Shown here one piece after another: positions 44,291 to 52,038 of a stretch of 61,084 nt of DNA. Origin of the DNA: Bryobacterales bacterium (lineage in GTDB: Bacteria > Acidobacteriota > Terriglobia > Bryobacterales > Bryobacteraceae); the NCBI GenBank assembly GCA_003135055.1, contig PLDF01000174.1, positions 22,149 to 83,232 of the forward strand, in the 5' to 3' direction. Positions within the stretch are counted from its first letter, which is position 1. Every line of letters begins with the position of its first letter. The notes beneath the pieces were generated by a model. That model saw only the letters and a program-made list of their open reading frames with translations, was not told the DNA's origin and ran no database searches. The translations under genes were made by a program, and so were the position numbers.

Positions 44291-45295
44291 CTATCTGGAA
44301 GGCATGAGCGGGACTGGCTTAATTCCCACCATGATGTCTACAAACACAGTACCTGCCGGGAATGCCTCTCCACCTCCCCTCATTGCTGCGCCCATGCGGG
44401 GCACTGGTTGGTTGACAAATGTTTGCAAGTGCCCCGTCGAAACAAGAGCGTTACTTAAGGCTCTAATAAAATCGCTCTCTGACTCTGGACCACGTAGATG
44501 GATACCAAATTGGAATCCTCCCGTTACGACCGTTCCCGCTCTAGAGTCTAAGACGTTTTCGTTTCCTAATACTGACCGCAATAGCACTATGATCTGGGCT
44601 CCAATGGCCGCGCCTTCGCCATCGAGTCCGTACGAAGACACTAAAACGCGATGCCCAGCGAATTGCCGACAGGTTTCGGCGATCTGGCGCTGCTGGTCTA
44701 CGCTGAGGCTCCTTGGGGCTACGATAGCTTGCAACCTCACGCGCTCCAACTGCTCAGCCTCGGCCATTGAACGCGCTTCGGCGGCGCGTGCTTCCGCATC
44801 CGCAATTCGCGCTTGTGCAGTTGACACTTGTGCAACTGCATCTTTTGACGCCGCATTTGCTGATGCAACCTGCGCTTCAGCGGATTTGGCCTGGGCGTTG
44901 GCGTTGGAATCTGCGATTTGGGATTGGAAGGATTTGGCTAATGCGCTAGACGCTTCTGCGTCCTTCCGGGCTTTAGCCGCTTCGGCATTAAGACCCGCAA
45001 AAATCGCGTCATTTAATTGTCGAAGTTGCGTCTACGTTGCTGATGCCAAAAACTGCACCGCTAGTTCTCCGGCAACCCCAATGGTTATCAATATGGCTCC
45101 GATAATGACGCAGATCGGTTTCCATAGCCACTTCTTGGCCTCTTTCAACTTCTCTAACTCTTCTGGTATCTCATGCCAGTATTCGAGTATCAAGCCACCA
45201 ACAACCAAGAAGGTCATCACGGATAGCCAGAACTCTAACGAATCAAGCGAGGTCTCTAGGTTGGTAATGTTGCGCTCCAGTGCTGAGGTATCCAT
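44291..45295 (-). pseudogene. Two-helix membrane protein with long coiled coil, interrupted by one amber codon
   Basis: Residues 1-87 (45295-45035) carry two membrane segments (FWLSVMTFLVVGGLILEYW and WKPICVIIGAILITIGVAG). An in-frame TAG lies at 45032-45034. The same frame then stays open to 44291: QLRQLNDAIFAGLNAEAAKA, AKSAEAQVASANAASKDAVA, ARSMAEAEQLERVRLQAIVA, then a compact end domain (LSVDQQRQIAETCRQFAGHR, VFVDIMVGIKPVPL). Removing the stop gives one ~334-residue protein of a familiar 'two TM helices, Ala-rich coiled coil, alpha/beta end domain' type. GTG 44827 could restart the C-terminal 178 residues alone. Confidence 0.7.
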
Positions 45296-45980
45296 AGAGT
45301 GCTACGAGAACAGGCAAAGGATGTGTCTGCTAATTACGGCTGTCGTACTGATCCGCATTTTACGCGAAACATGATCGTGCCCCTAACCTAATTGTGGCTC
45401 TTGTTGGATTATTTCGGAGATCCATGTGGTGAACGCGCAGCTCGCGCTGAGTCGAGCAAAGGACTGATTGCGTATTGCTCAGTTTGCTGGCAGAAGGACG
45501 GTAAGACGCCTCTTGAAGTGCACGATACCGCGAATTCGCATTTAAATCAAAACTCAGTTCAGCGATCTTCACCTATAGATTCAACAGCTTACTCAGATTT
45601 CCGCACGCCCATGCTGTACTCTGGTATCAGCATCCATGTTTTCGCCCCAAAAAGCCTCGCGCGCCAACCCAGCCCTTCCCCCTAGCCAGTCCACTTTTTC
45701 AACCAATCGTTCGCCGCGAAGCGATCGTGATGCTTCCCGCGATGCCTCCGAGACTCTCCCACATCAGCGCGGGACGCGCCCACAGCCCGCCAGCTCCGTC
45801 GAATTCGCCTCCTGCCATTGCGCGAACAACGCATGGACGCCCGTAACGCGCGTCCTGGAGAATCAAGTTGGCCTCCAGTCAACCTGCGATAGCCCCAGCC
45901 GCGGCACCAGCCTCGCCGCCCAGCCTTCACCGGCCCGCCGCTGCGGCCCCCGCTTTACCTCTATTTACCAGCGCGCCATC

Positions 45981-46041
45981 CACGCCAGCCGCCTGGGAAC
46001 ACCGATATGCCAAACGACCCTAGTCCCATTTTCGAACACTC
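45981..46041. repeat. ~61-bp direct repeat, copy 1
   Basis: CACGCCAGCCGC, then ATGCCAAACGACC and AGTCCCATTTTCGAACACT; repeated at 46153-46212 with small differences, 172 bp downstream. Confidence 0.8.
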
Positions 46042-46152
46042 CCGCCCCTTTTGTGACGCAAGGCCCCAAGCACGCCCTCGGGCCGCCAACACTCATCCGC
46101 GTTCATCTGCGTTTATCTGTTTATCTGTGGCCAATATTTATTTATCGGCCCC

Positions 46153-46212
46153 CACGCCAGCCGCTCAGGACCCCGAGATGCCAAACGACCCCAGTCCCAT
46201 TTTCGGACACTT
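46153..46212. repeat. ~61-bp direct repeat, copy 2
   Basis: Second copy of the element at 45981-46041, with AGTCCCATTTTCGGACACTT at its end. The two copies bracket the CATCTGCG-type phrase. Confidence 0.8.
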
Positions 46213-46317
46213 CAGCCTCTGCGCCTCCGCGTCTCTGCGTCGAACTCACTCCCCCATCATATTCGCACCCTCCTGGAACCCATTCGCCCCCGCGAATCTT
46301 CCATTCCCTGCGTAATC

Positions 46318-46346
46318 TTGACTAGAAAGTACAGATTAGCTAATAT
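46318..46346 (+). promoter_or_regulatory. Sigma-70 promoter of sufBCD with palindrome over the -10 box
   Basis: -35 TTGACT (46318-46323), 17-bp spacer, -10 TAATAT (46341-46346), 33 bp before the sufB GTG. A perfect palindrome ATTAGCTAAT (46335-46344) covers the -10 box and is a candidate operator, for example for an Rrf2 or SufR-type Fe-S regulator. The promoter fit is seen; the regulator is inference. Confidence 0.75.
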
Positions 46347-46379
46347 GGTATCAGACCAACAGTTTACGAGGATCCGCCT

Positions 46380-47828
46380 GTGAGCAGCTCCACTAACACC
46401 ATCGAAACTTTTGCGAATCAAGAGTATAAGTGGGGATTCGTCAGCGACATCGAGTCCGAATCCATCCCCCGCGGCCTGAGCGAGGCCGTCGTCCGCCTCA
46501 TTTCCGCCAAGAAAAATGAGCCGGAATGGCTGCTCGAGTGGCGCCTCAAGGCCTACCGGCACTGGCTCTCCATGAAGGAGCCGCTTTGGGCCAACATCCA
46601 CTACCCGGCCATCGATTACCAGGATATGATCTACTACGCCGCGCCCAAGTCGAAAAAGGACGCGCCCAAGAGCCTGGACGAGGTCGATCCCGAGTTGCTC
46701 AAGACCTACGAAAAGCTCGGCATTCCGCTGAAAGAGCGCGAATTGCTCGCCGGCGTGGCGGTCGACGCCGTATTCGACAGCGTCTCGGTCGCCACCACCT
46801 TCAAGGAAAAGCTGATGGACATGGGCATCATCTTCGGCTCGTTCTCCGAAGCCGTGCAGCAGCACCCCGAGCTGGTGAAGCAGTATCTCGGTACCGTCGT
46901 TCCCACCACCGACAACTTTTTCGCCGCGCTGAATTCGGCCGTCTTCAGCGACGGGTCGTTCTGCTACATCCCCAAGGGCGTCCGCTGCCCCATGGAGCTC
47001 TCCACCTATTTCCGCATCAACGCCAAGGACACCGGCCAGTTCGAGCGCACCCTCATCATTGCCGACGAAGGCGCGTACGTTTCCTACCTCGAAGGCTGCA
47101 CCGCGCCCATGCGCGACACCAATCAATTGCACGCGGCCGTGGTGGAGCTGGTGGCGCTCGATAACGCGCAGATCAAGTATTCCACCGTGCAGAACTGGTA
47201 TCCCGGCGATAAAGAGGGCAAGGGCGGCATCTACAATTTCGTCACTAAGCGCGGAGCATGCCGCGGCGTCAATTCCAAGATTTCGTGGACCCAGGTCGAG
47301 ACCGGCTCCGCCATCACCTGGAAATATCCAAGCTGCCTGCTGATCGGCGATAACTCCGTGGGTGAGTTTTACTCGGTGGCTCTGACCAACAATTATCAGC
47401 AAGCCGATACCGGCACCAAGATGATCCACATCGGGAAGAACACCACCTCGACCATCGTCTCCAAGGGCATTTCGGCGGGTCACGGCCAGAATACCTATCG
47501 CGGCGCGGTCAAGATTCTGAAGTCGGCCCAGGGCGCGCGCAACTATTCGCAGTGCGATTCCATGCTGCTGGGCGATAAGTGCGGCGCGCACACGTTCCCC
47601 TATCTCGAAGTGAAGAATACGTCGGCGCAGGTGGAGCATGAAGCCTCCACTTCGAAGATCGGCGAGGACCAGATTTTCTATTGCCGGCAGCGCGGCATTT
47701 CCACCGAAGATGCGGTGTCGATGATCGTGCACGGCTTCTGCAAGGAAGTCTTCCGCGAGCTCCCAATGGAGTTCGCCGTGGAAGCCCAAAAGCTGCTAGG
47801 CGTAAGTTTAGAAGGCAGCGTAGGGTAA
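46380..47828 (+). CDS. sufB: Fe-S cluster assembly protein SufB
   Basis: 482 residues starting at GTG 46380 after a GAGGAT ribosome binding site. The SufB pattern is complete: [99 protein letters not shown] and [20 protein letters not shown]. SufB is the scaffold on which the SufBC2D complex builds [Fe-S] clusters in the cytoplasm. It is the first gene of sufBCD. Confidence 0.97.
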   Translation: MSSSTNTIETFANQEYKWGFVSDIESESIPRGLSEAVVRLISAKKNEPEWLLEWRLKAYRHWLSMKEPLWANIHYPAIDYQDMIYYAAPKSKKDAPKSLDEVDPELLKTYEKLGIPLKERELLAGVAVDAVFDSVSVATTFKEKLMDMGIIFGSFSEAVQQHPELVKQYLGTVVPTTDNFFAALNSAVFSDGSFCYIPKGVRCPMELSTYFRINAKDTGQFERTLIIADEGAYVSYLEGCTAPMRDTNQLHAAVVELVALDNAQIKYSTVQNWYPGDKEGKGGIYNFVTKRGACRGVNSKISWTQVETGSAITWKYPSCLLIGDNSVGEFYSVALTNNYQQADTGTKMIHIGKNTTSTIVSKGISAGHGQNTYRGAVKILKSAQGARNYSQCDSMLLGDKCGAHTFPYLEVKNTSAQVEHEASTSKIGEDQIFYCRQRGISTEDAVSMIVHGFCKEVFRELPMEFAVEAQKLLGVSLEGSVG

Positions 47829-47833
47829 CGCAG

Positions 47834-47929
47834 GTAACGTCGGCGGTCTTGCCGCCGGTTCAGAGGGTAACGCCGGCGGTCTTGCCGCCGGTTCAGAGGG
47901 TAACGCCGGCGGTCTTGCCGCCGGTTCAG
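47834..47929. repeat. Three tandem 33-bp hairpin repeats between sufB and sufC
   Basis: Units start at 47834, 47867 and 47900 (GTAACGCCGGCGGTCTTGCC followed by GCCGGTTCAGAGG; the last unit lacks 3 bp). Each contains GCCGGCGG-TCTT-GCCGCCGG, which would fold into a strong RNA hairpin with a 4-nt loop. The units are contiguous, without spacers. Confidence 0.95.
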
Positions 47930-47941
47930 TTTCGGAGAAAC

Positions 47942-48715
47942 ATGGCATTACTCGAAATCAAAAATCTACACGCCAAAGTAGGCGATCGCGAAATCCTAAA
48001 GGGCATCGACCTGTCAGTCGCCTCCGGCGAAGTCCACGCCATCATGGGCCCGAACGGTTCCGGCAAAAGCACCTTGGCGCAGGTCTTAGCCGGACGTGAG
48101 CTCTACGCCGTGACGGAAGGCTCCGTGACCTACGACGGCAAAGACCTGCTCGAACTCGACCCCGAAGAGCGCGCGCAGGCGGGCATCTTCCTGGCGTTCC
48201 AGTATCCGGTGGAGATCCCTGGCGTCAGCAACATGTATTTCCTCAAAGCCGCGCTGAATGCGGTGCGCAAGGGCGCCGGCCAGCCGGAGCTGGACGCCAT
48301 GGACTTCCTCGATCTGGTCCGCGGCAAGATGACCGCCATGAAGATGGATCAGACGCTGCTGAATCGCCCCGTCAACACCGGTTTTTCCGGCGGTGAAAAA
48401 AAGCGCAACGAGATTTTCCAGATGGCCGTGCTGGAACCGCGTCTGGCGATTCTCGACGAGACCGATTCGGGCCTCGATATCGACGCATTGAAACTGGTCG
48501 CGGCGGGCGTCAACGACATGCGGGGACCGCAGCGCGCCATGATCGTGGTGACGCACTATCAGCGCTTACTCAGCGAGATCGTGCCGGATTTCGTCCATGT
48601 CCTCTCGGAAGGCCGCATCGTGAAGTCGGGCGGCAAGGAACTGGCGCTCGAGCTCGAAGCCGGCGGATACGCCGCATTGGGGATTCAAGAGGAAGCGGAG
48701 GCCGTTCGCGTATGA
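47942..48715 (+). CDS. sufC: Fe-S assembly ATPase SufC
   Basis: 257 residues from ATG 47942 with GGAG upstream. ABC ATPase motifs: Walker A GPNGSGKST, the SufC-specific FLAFQYPVEIPGVSNMYFL, signature FSGGEKKRNE, Walker B LAILDETDSGLD and H-loop VTHYQRLL. SufC drives the SufBD scaffold in the cytoplasm. Its stop overlaps sufD (ATGA), and it is separated from sufB by the triple hairpin array. Confidence 0.97.
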   Translation: MALLEIKNLHAKVGDREILKGIDLSVASGEVHAIMGPNGSGKSTLAQVLAGRELYAVTEGSVTYDGKDLLELDPEERAQAGIFLAFQYPVEIPGVSNMYFLKAALNAVRKGAGQPELDAMDFLDLVRGKMTAMKMDQTLLNRPVNTGFSGGEKKRNEIFQMAVLEPRLAILDETDSGLDIDALKLVAAGVNDMRGPQRAMIVVTHYQRLLSEIVPDFVHVLSEGRIVKSGGKELALELEAGGYAALGIQEEAEAVRV

Positions 48716-49854
48716 CGGCTGTGGCGGAACAAGCCGGTCTCTGGCTGACAGAATTCACCCGGCAGCCGAAAGCGGACTCGTGGATTCAGAAGCTGCGCGA
48801 AGACGCCTTCGAGCAGTTCGCCCAGGCAGGTTTCCCCACCACCCGCAATGAAGAGTGGCGTTTCACCAACGTAGCGCCCATCGCGCGCGGCAAGTTTGCC
48901 ATGCAGGCCCCCGCCGGGTGCAATGTTACCGAAGAAGCCGAGCCGCACCTTGCCCAACACGCCGATATCAAGGCGAACGCCTTCGTCGCGCTGAACACGG
49001 CATTCCTGCAGGACGTCCGGTTCGTCCGCGTGCCCCGCGGCAAGGTTGTCGAGCAACCCATCGAATTGGTGTTCCACGGCCGACCCGGACAAGCGCATCA
49101 TCCTCGCGTGCTAATCGTGGTCGGCGCGGGCGCGCAATGTAGCGTTGTCGAAACCTACGAAGGCGAAGGCGCTTACTTCACCAACGCCGTCACCGAATTC
49201 GTAGTGGGCGACGGCGCCGTGGTCGATCATTACAAGATCCAGCGCGAGTCTCTTGAAGCCTTCCACGTCTCGACGACGCAAGCCGCGGTTGGCCGCAGCG
49301 CCAACTTCTCCTCGCACTCCATTTCGCTCGGCGGCGCCTTAGTGCGCAACGATGCGAACGCCACGCTCTCCGAAGGCACGGAAGCCACGCTCAACGGTCT
49401 CTACATAGTCGACGGAACGCAGCACATCGATAACCACACCATACTCGACCACGCCAAGCCGCACGGCGCGAGCCACGAGATGTATAAGGGCATTCTCGAC
49501 GGCCGCGCCACCGCCGTTTTCAACGGCCGCATCATCGTCCGCAAAGACGCGCAAAAGACCGATTCCAAGCAGACCAACAAGAACCTGGTGCTCTCCGACA
49601 ATGCGGTGATCAACACCAAGCCCGAGTTGCAAATTCACGCCGACGATGTGCGCTGCACTCACGGAGCCACCATTGGCCAGCTCGATTCCGAAGCCCTGTT
49701 TTACCTGCGATCGCGCGGCATCCCCAAGAGCGAAGCGCGCAGCCTCTTGACCTACGCTTTCGCCCAAGACATCATCGACCGAATCAAAATACAGCCCCTG
49801 CGCGGTTCTCTGGAGCGAATGCTGTTCGAGAAACTCAATGCCCACAGCCGGTAA
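48712..49854 (+). CDS. sufD: Fe-S assembly protein SufD
   Basis: 380 residues. SufD features: FPTTRNEEWRFTNVAPIARG near the N-terminus, then the beta-helix core with NFSSHSISLGGALVRNDANA, GLYIVDGTQHIDNHTILDHA, FNGRIIVRKDAQKTDSKQTN, and the end EALFYLRSRGIPKSEARSLL. SufD partners SufB and is involved in iron acquisition. The start overlaps sufC. No sufS, sufU or sufE follows, so the cysteine desulfurase must be encoded elsewhere. Confidence 0.96.
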   Translation: MTAVAEQAGLWLTEFTRQPKADSWIQKLREDAFEQFAQAGFPTTRNEEWRFTNVAPIARGKFAMQAPAGCNVTEEAEPHLAQHADIKANAFVALNTAFLQDVRFVRVPRGKVVEQPIELVFHGRPGQAHHPRVLIVVGAGAQCSVVETYEGEGAYFTNAVTEFVVGDGAVVDHYKIQRESLEAFHVSTTQAAVGRSANFSSHSISLGGALVRNDANATLSEGTEATLNGLYIVDGTQHIDNHTILDHAKPHGASHEMYKGILDGRATAVFNGRIIVRKDAQKTDSKQTNKNLVLSDNAVINTKPELQIHADDVRCTHGATIGQLDSEALFYLRSRGIPKSEARSLLTYAFAQDIIDRIKIQPLRGSLERMLFEKLNAHSR

Positions 49855-49897
49855 CATCAGCCCTGCAGCCTATGTGGGGCAGGCAATCCTGCCTGCA

Positions 49898-49919
49898 GCC
49901 GCCTTTCAGGCGGCTTTTT
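49898..49919 (+). terminator. Terminator-like hairpin after sufD
   Basis: GCCGCCT-TTC-AGGCGGC followed by TTTTT. It is also part of a dispersed repeat (the same bases stand inverted at the very end of the window), so it may serve as a portable terminator. Confidence 0.6.
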
Positions 49920-49989
49920 CGAGCCGCTCCGAGCGCTCGGCTTACGGGTGGCAATCTGCGAAACGTATCGGCTCACTGCATGCTTTAGC

Positions 49990-50426
49990 TCAGTCACCAG
50001 CCTTCTTCCTCGATCGCTTCCAACTCCGCCAACGCTCCGGATCCTTGGGACGCCCCGCGGCGCGGTTCGCACGAATGAGTTGCGGCAGGCTCAAGCAAAG
50101 GCAACGCGTTCCGAACACTTGCAGCTCGACGGCGTCCGCCAACAGATCCTCTCGCCGAGATGTGACGAGAGTGAAATCAACCCGCGCCCCAGCGTCGTAG
50201 CGTCCCAAATGAAAGGGAGACCCGGCGGAACGCCACGCAGATAGGGCTTGTGATCGGCCAGCGCCGCCGCTAACCGGTCCGGATTCGCCGCGGTGCCTAA
50301 ATACACCAGGCCGAGATCTTAGGTAAACCGCGCCGAGCCGTGCGCAATGGCCGCCGCTCCTCCCACCACGATGAATGCCACGTCATGCCGCCAAAGCGTC
50401 GTCAGCAGCGCGTCGAAATCCGTCAC
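49990..50426 (-). pseudogene. Nucleotidyltransferase, module 3: nonsense, frameshift and Asp-to-Gly
   Basis: From GTG 50426: TDFDALLTTLWRHDVAFIVV, GGAAAIAHGSARFT, then TAA where a Tyr is expected, then DLGLVYLGTAANPDRLAAAL. The motif should be D-L-D; again the second Asp is Gly (GGC). Around 50190 the sense shifts frame into VDFTLVTSRREDLLADAVEL and LPQLIRANRAAGRPKDPERW. Together this is a near full-length HGSARxTxDxD-type nucleotidyltransferase with three separate lesions. It overlaps its small partner gene by ~44 bp. Confidence 0.8.
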
Positions 50427-50610
50427 CCCGGCGCTGGCGGGCCTCTCTGCCGGCGCGCCGCAGCTCCTCCGCGAACTGCGCGAGGGCCATCGCCTTGCGA
50501 AAGCGCTCCTCTACCGTCAACTTCAGGTTTTCGCGAATTAGCGTTCGGTCTATATCCTTTTTGTACGCCTGCACCACTGGATCCGGATCGGGGCGCGGCA
50601 AGTCTTGCAT
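50383..50610 (-). CDS. Small partner of module 3 nucleotidyltransferase (putative antitoxin)
   Basis: 75 residues from ATG 50610: DPVVQAYKKDIDRTLIRENL, KLTVEERFRKAMALAQFAEE and LRRAGREARQRRGDG. 'AYKxDIDRTLxRENLxLTxEER' is typical of the small proteins encoded before HGSARxT nucleotidyltransferases. The frame looks intact even though its enzyme gene is broken. Longer upstream frame without a start signal rejected. Confidence 0.7.
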   Translation of the reverse strand: MQDLPRPDPDPVVQAYKKDIDRTLIRENLKLTVEERFRKAMALAQFAEELRRAGREARQRRGDGFRRAADDALAA

Positions 50611-51234
50611 TCCCTCATTCTTTCTCCGGCAACGGTCTGGCGCGAAGCGCCACCACCGGGTCGACCGCCACCGGTCTGCGGGTAATGTGTGCCGGCGACG
50701 CAACGCAGTCATGCCAAACGCATCGCCGCTGGAATGATTGCAGTCGGACGAATCTCGGCTGTGGCCGCCGAATAATAGAAGAGGTATCGGCCCGCGATGA
50801 AATTGGCGGTATCCACGCATAGACTTACTGACATACCTGCGACATCGGCGTCGGCGTCGATCTGTGGCGCCGTCAATCTTGGCACCCGCGACGCGGTCGT
50901 GTCGGCTCATGCAGAAACAATGTCACTGTTCAACGTCCTGCGCGCGCACATCCGGGAACTGCTGCCTGCGACCCTTCCCCTGTCCTGCGGCCAGTTGCCA
51001 TTGGAGGCGCGGATCCCGGCGCAGCACGCGGCCGGTCTGGGCATTCGTTCCCGGTCCCATTATCGGGCCGCCGCACGTTAGCGCCTGCCGATCCGAAGCC
51101 TGCTCCACCCGTCCGTTCCAGCGGTTTTTTCCGGACTCCCGTTCCAGACTCCCTAGGGAGTTTACCGGGGCTTTTGCTATAGTCTCAGTTGAACCGGGAG
51201 GCCAAAATGGAAATCCCGGGTAACTGCCGTCTGA
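50611..51234. other. Intergenic, possible decayed fragment
   Basis: No intact gene. On the minus strand near 50730-50840 a short stretch reads VDTANFIAGRYLFYYSAATA and EIRPTAIIPAAMRLA before a stop; this could be the tail of a lost gene but is too short to place. GAACCGGGAGGCC before 51235 lies at the 5' end of the SCO gene. Confidence 0.45.
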
Positions 51235-52038
51235 ATGCCATACCGTCTGTCCACTCTCGCGTTCCTTTTCATTTTGCCGCTGGCGGCGAAGACTTACACG
51301 GTGGATGGAATCGTGGTGGCGGTGGATCCGGCGGCGCGCACCATGCTGGTTTCGCATCGCGAGATCGCGCACTACATGCCGGCGATGCTCATGCCGTTTC
51401 GCGCGGAAAACGCCACGGAGCTGGCCGCGCTCCATCCCGGCGCGCGCATCCAGTTTGATCTCTCAGTGACAAAAGCAGAGGCCGTAGCCCGCCACATTCG
51501 CCTCAGCGGCGCGCCCGATGCTGCGCTCCCCGCGCCCAAAGAGAAACTCGCCATCGGCGCCGCGCTTCCGGATTTCGCGCTCACGGACCAGAACGGCCGC
51601 ATCGTGCGTACCGCCGGTCTGCGCGGCAAAGTCGTGGCCATCGATTTCATCTATACGCGGTGTCCGCTGCCGGATGTGTGCCCGCGCCTTTCCGCCAACT
51701 TCGCCATGCTGCAGCGCCAGTTTCGCGATCGCGCCGGCGAAGATCTTGCGCTGCTTTCCGTGACGGTGGATCCGGACTTTGACACGCCGGCGGTTCTGGC
51801 CGGATACGCACGCCGCTGGGGCGCCGCGCCGGGATGGCTCTTCCTCACCGGAGACGTGGCTCCCCTGGCGTCCGCGCTCGGCGAAATCTATTGGGCGGAC
51901 GAAGGGTCGATCGGCCACAATTCCACCACCTCCATCTTCGGGCGGGATGGACGGCTGGCCGCTCTGGTCGAAGGCTCTAACTATCGCCCCGATCAACTGG
52001 CGCACCTGATTGCGCGCCAACTGGAGAATCATCGGTGA
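51235..52038 (+). CDS. CusF-like plus SCO1/SenC copper protein
   Basis: 267 residues with a signal peptide (LSTLAFLFILPLAAK). Residues ~20-95 form a CusF-like OB domain (YTVDGIVVAVDPAARTMLVS, MPAMLMPFRAENATELAALH) with the Met-rich MPAMLMPF loop. Residues ~105-267 are SCO/SenC, thioredoxin-like, with the copper-binding pair Cys143-PLPDV-Cys149 and His228 in GHNSTT. SCO proteins deliver copper to cytochrome oxidase or act in thiol redox in the periplasm. The stop overlaps the next start (GTGA). Confidence 0.9.
   Translation: MPYRLSTLAFLFILPLAAKTYTVDGIVVAVDPAARTMLVSHREIAHYMPAMLMPFRAENATELAALHPGARIQFDLSVTKAEAVARHIRLSGAPDAALPAPKEKLAIGAALPDFALTDQNGRIVRTAGLRGKVVAIDFIYTRCPLPDVCPRLSANFAMLQRQFRDRAGEDLALLSVTVDPDFDTPAVLAGYARRWGAAPGWLFLTGDVAPLASALGEIYWADEGSIGHNSTTSIFGRDGRLAALVEGSNYRPDQLAHLIARQLENHR

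Larger units (their letters stand above)
45296..46317. other. Long intergenic stretch with dispersed repeats
   Basis: No intact gene. On the minus strand near 45700-45960 the sequence looks weakly coding (EGWAARLVPRLGLSQVDW) but is broken by stops. At 46093-46132 and 46213-46240 are CATCCGCGTTCATCTGCG-type and CCTCTGCGCCTCCGCGTCTC-type phrases that recur between genes in many bacterial genomes. Confidence 0.5.

Noticed and set aside
45682..45930. 82-codon Arg/Gly-rich minus-strand frame
   Set aside because: Looks like the wrong frame of a decayed gene; the better frame is broken by several stops.
46257..47789. Long open frame antisense to sufB
   Set aside because: sufB is certain, and the antisense product matches no family.
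47834..47929. CRISPR array
   Set aside because: Three units of 33 bp follow each other with no spacers, and no cas gene is present.
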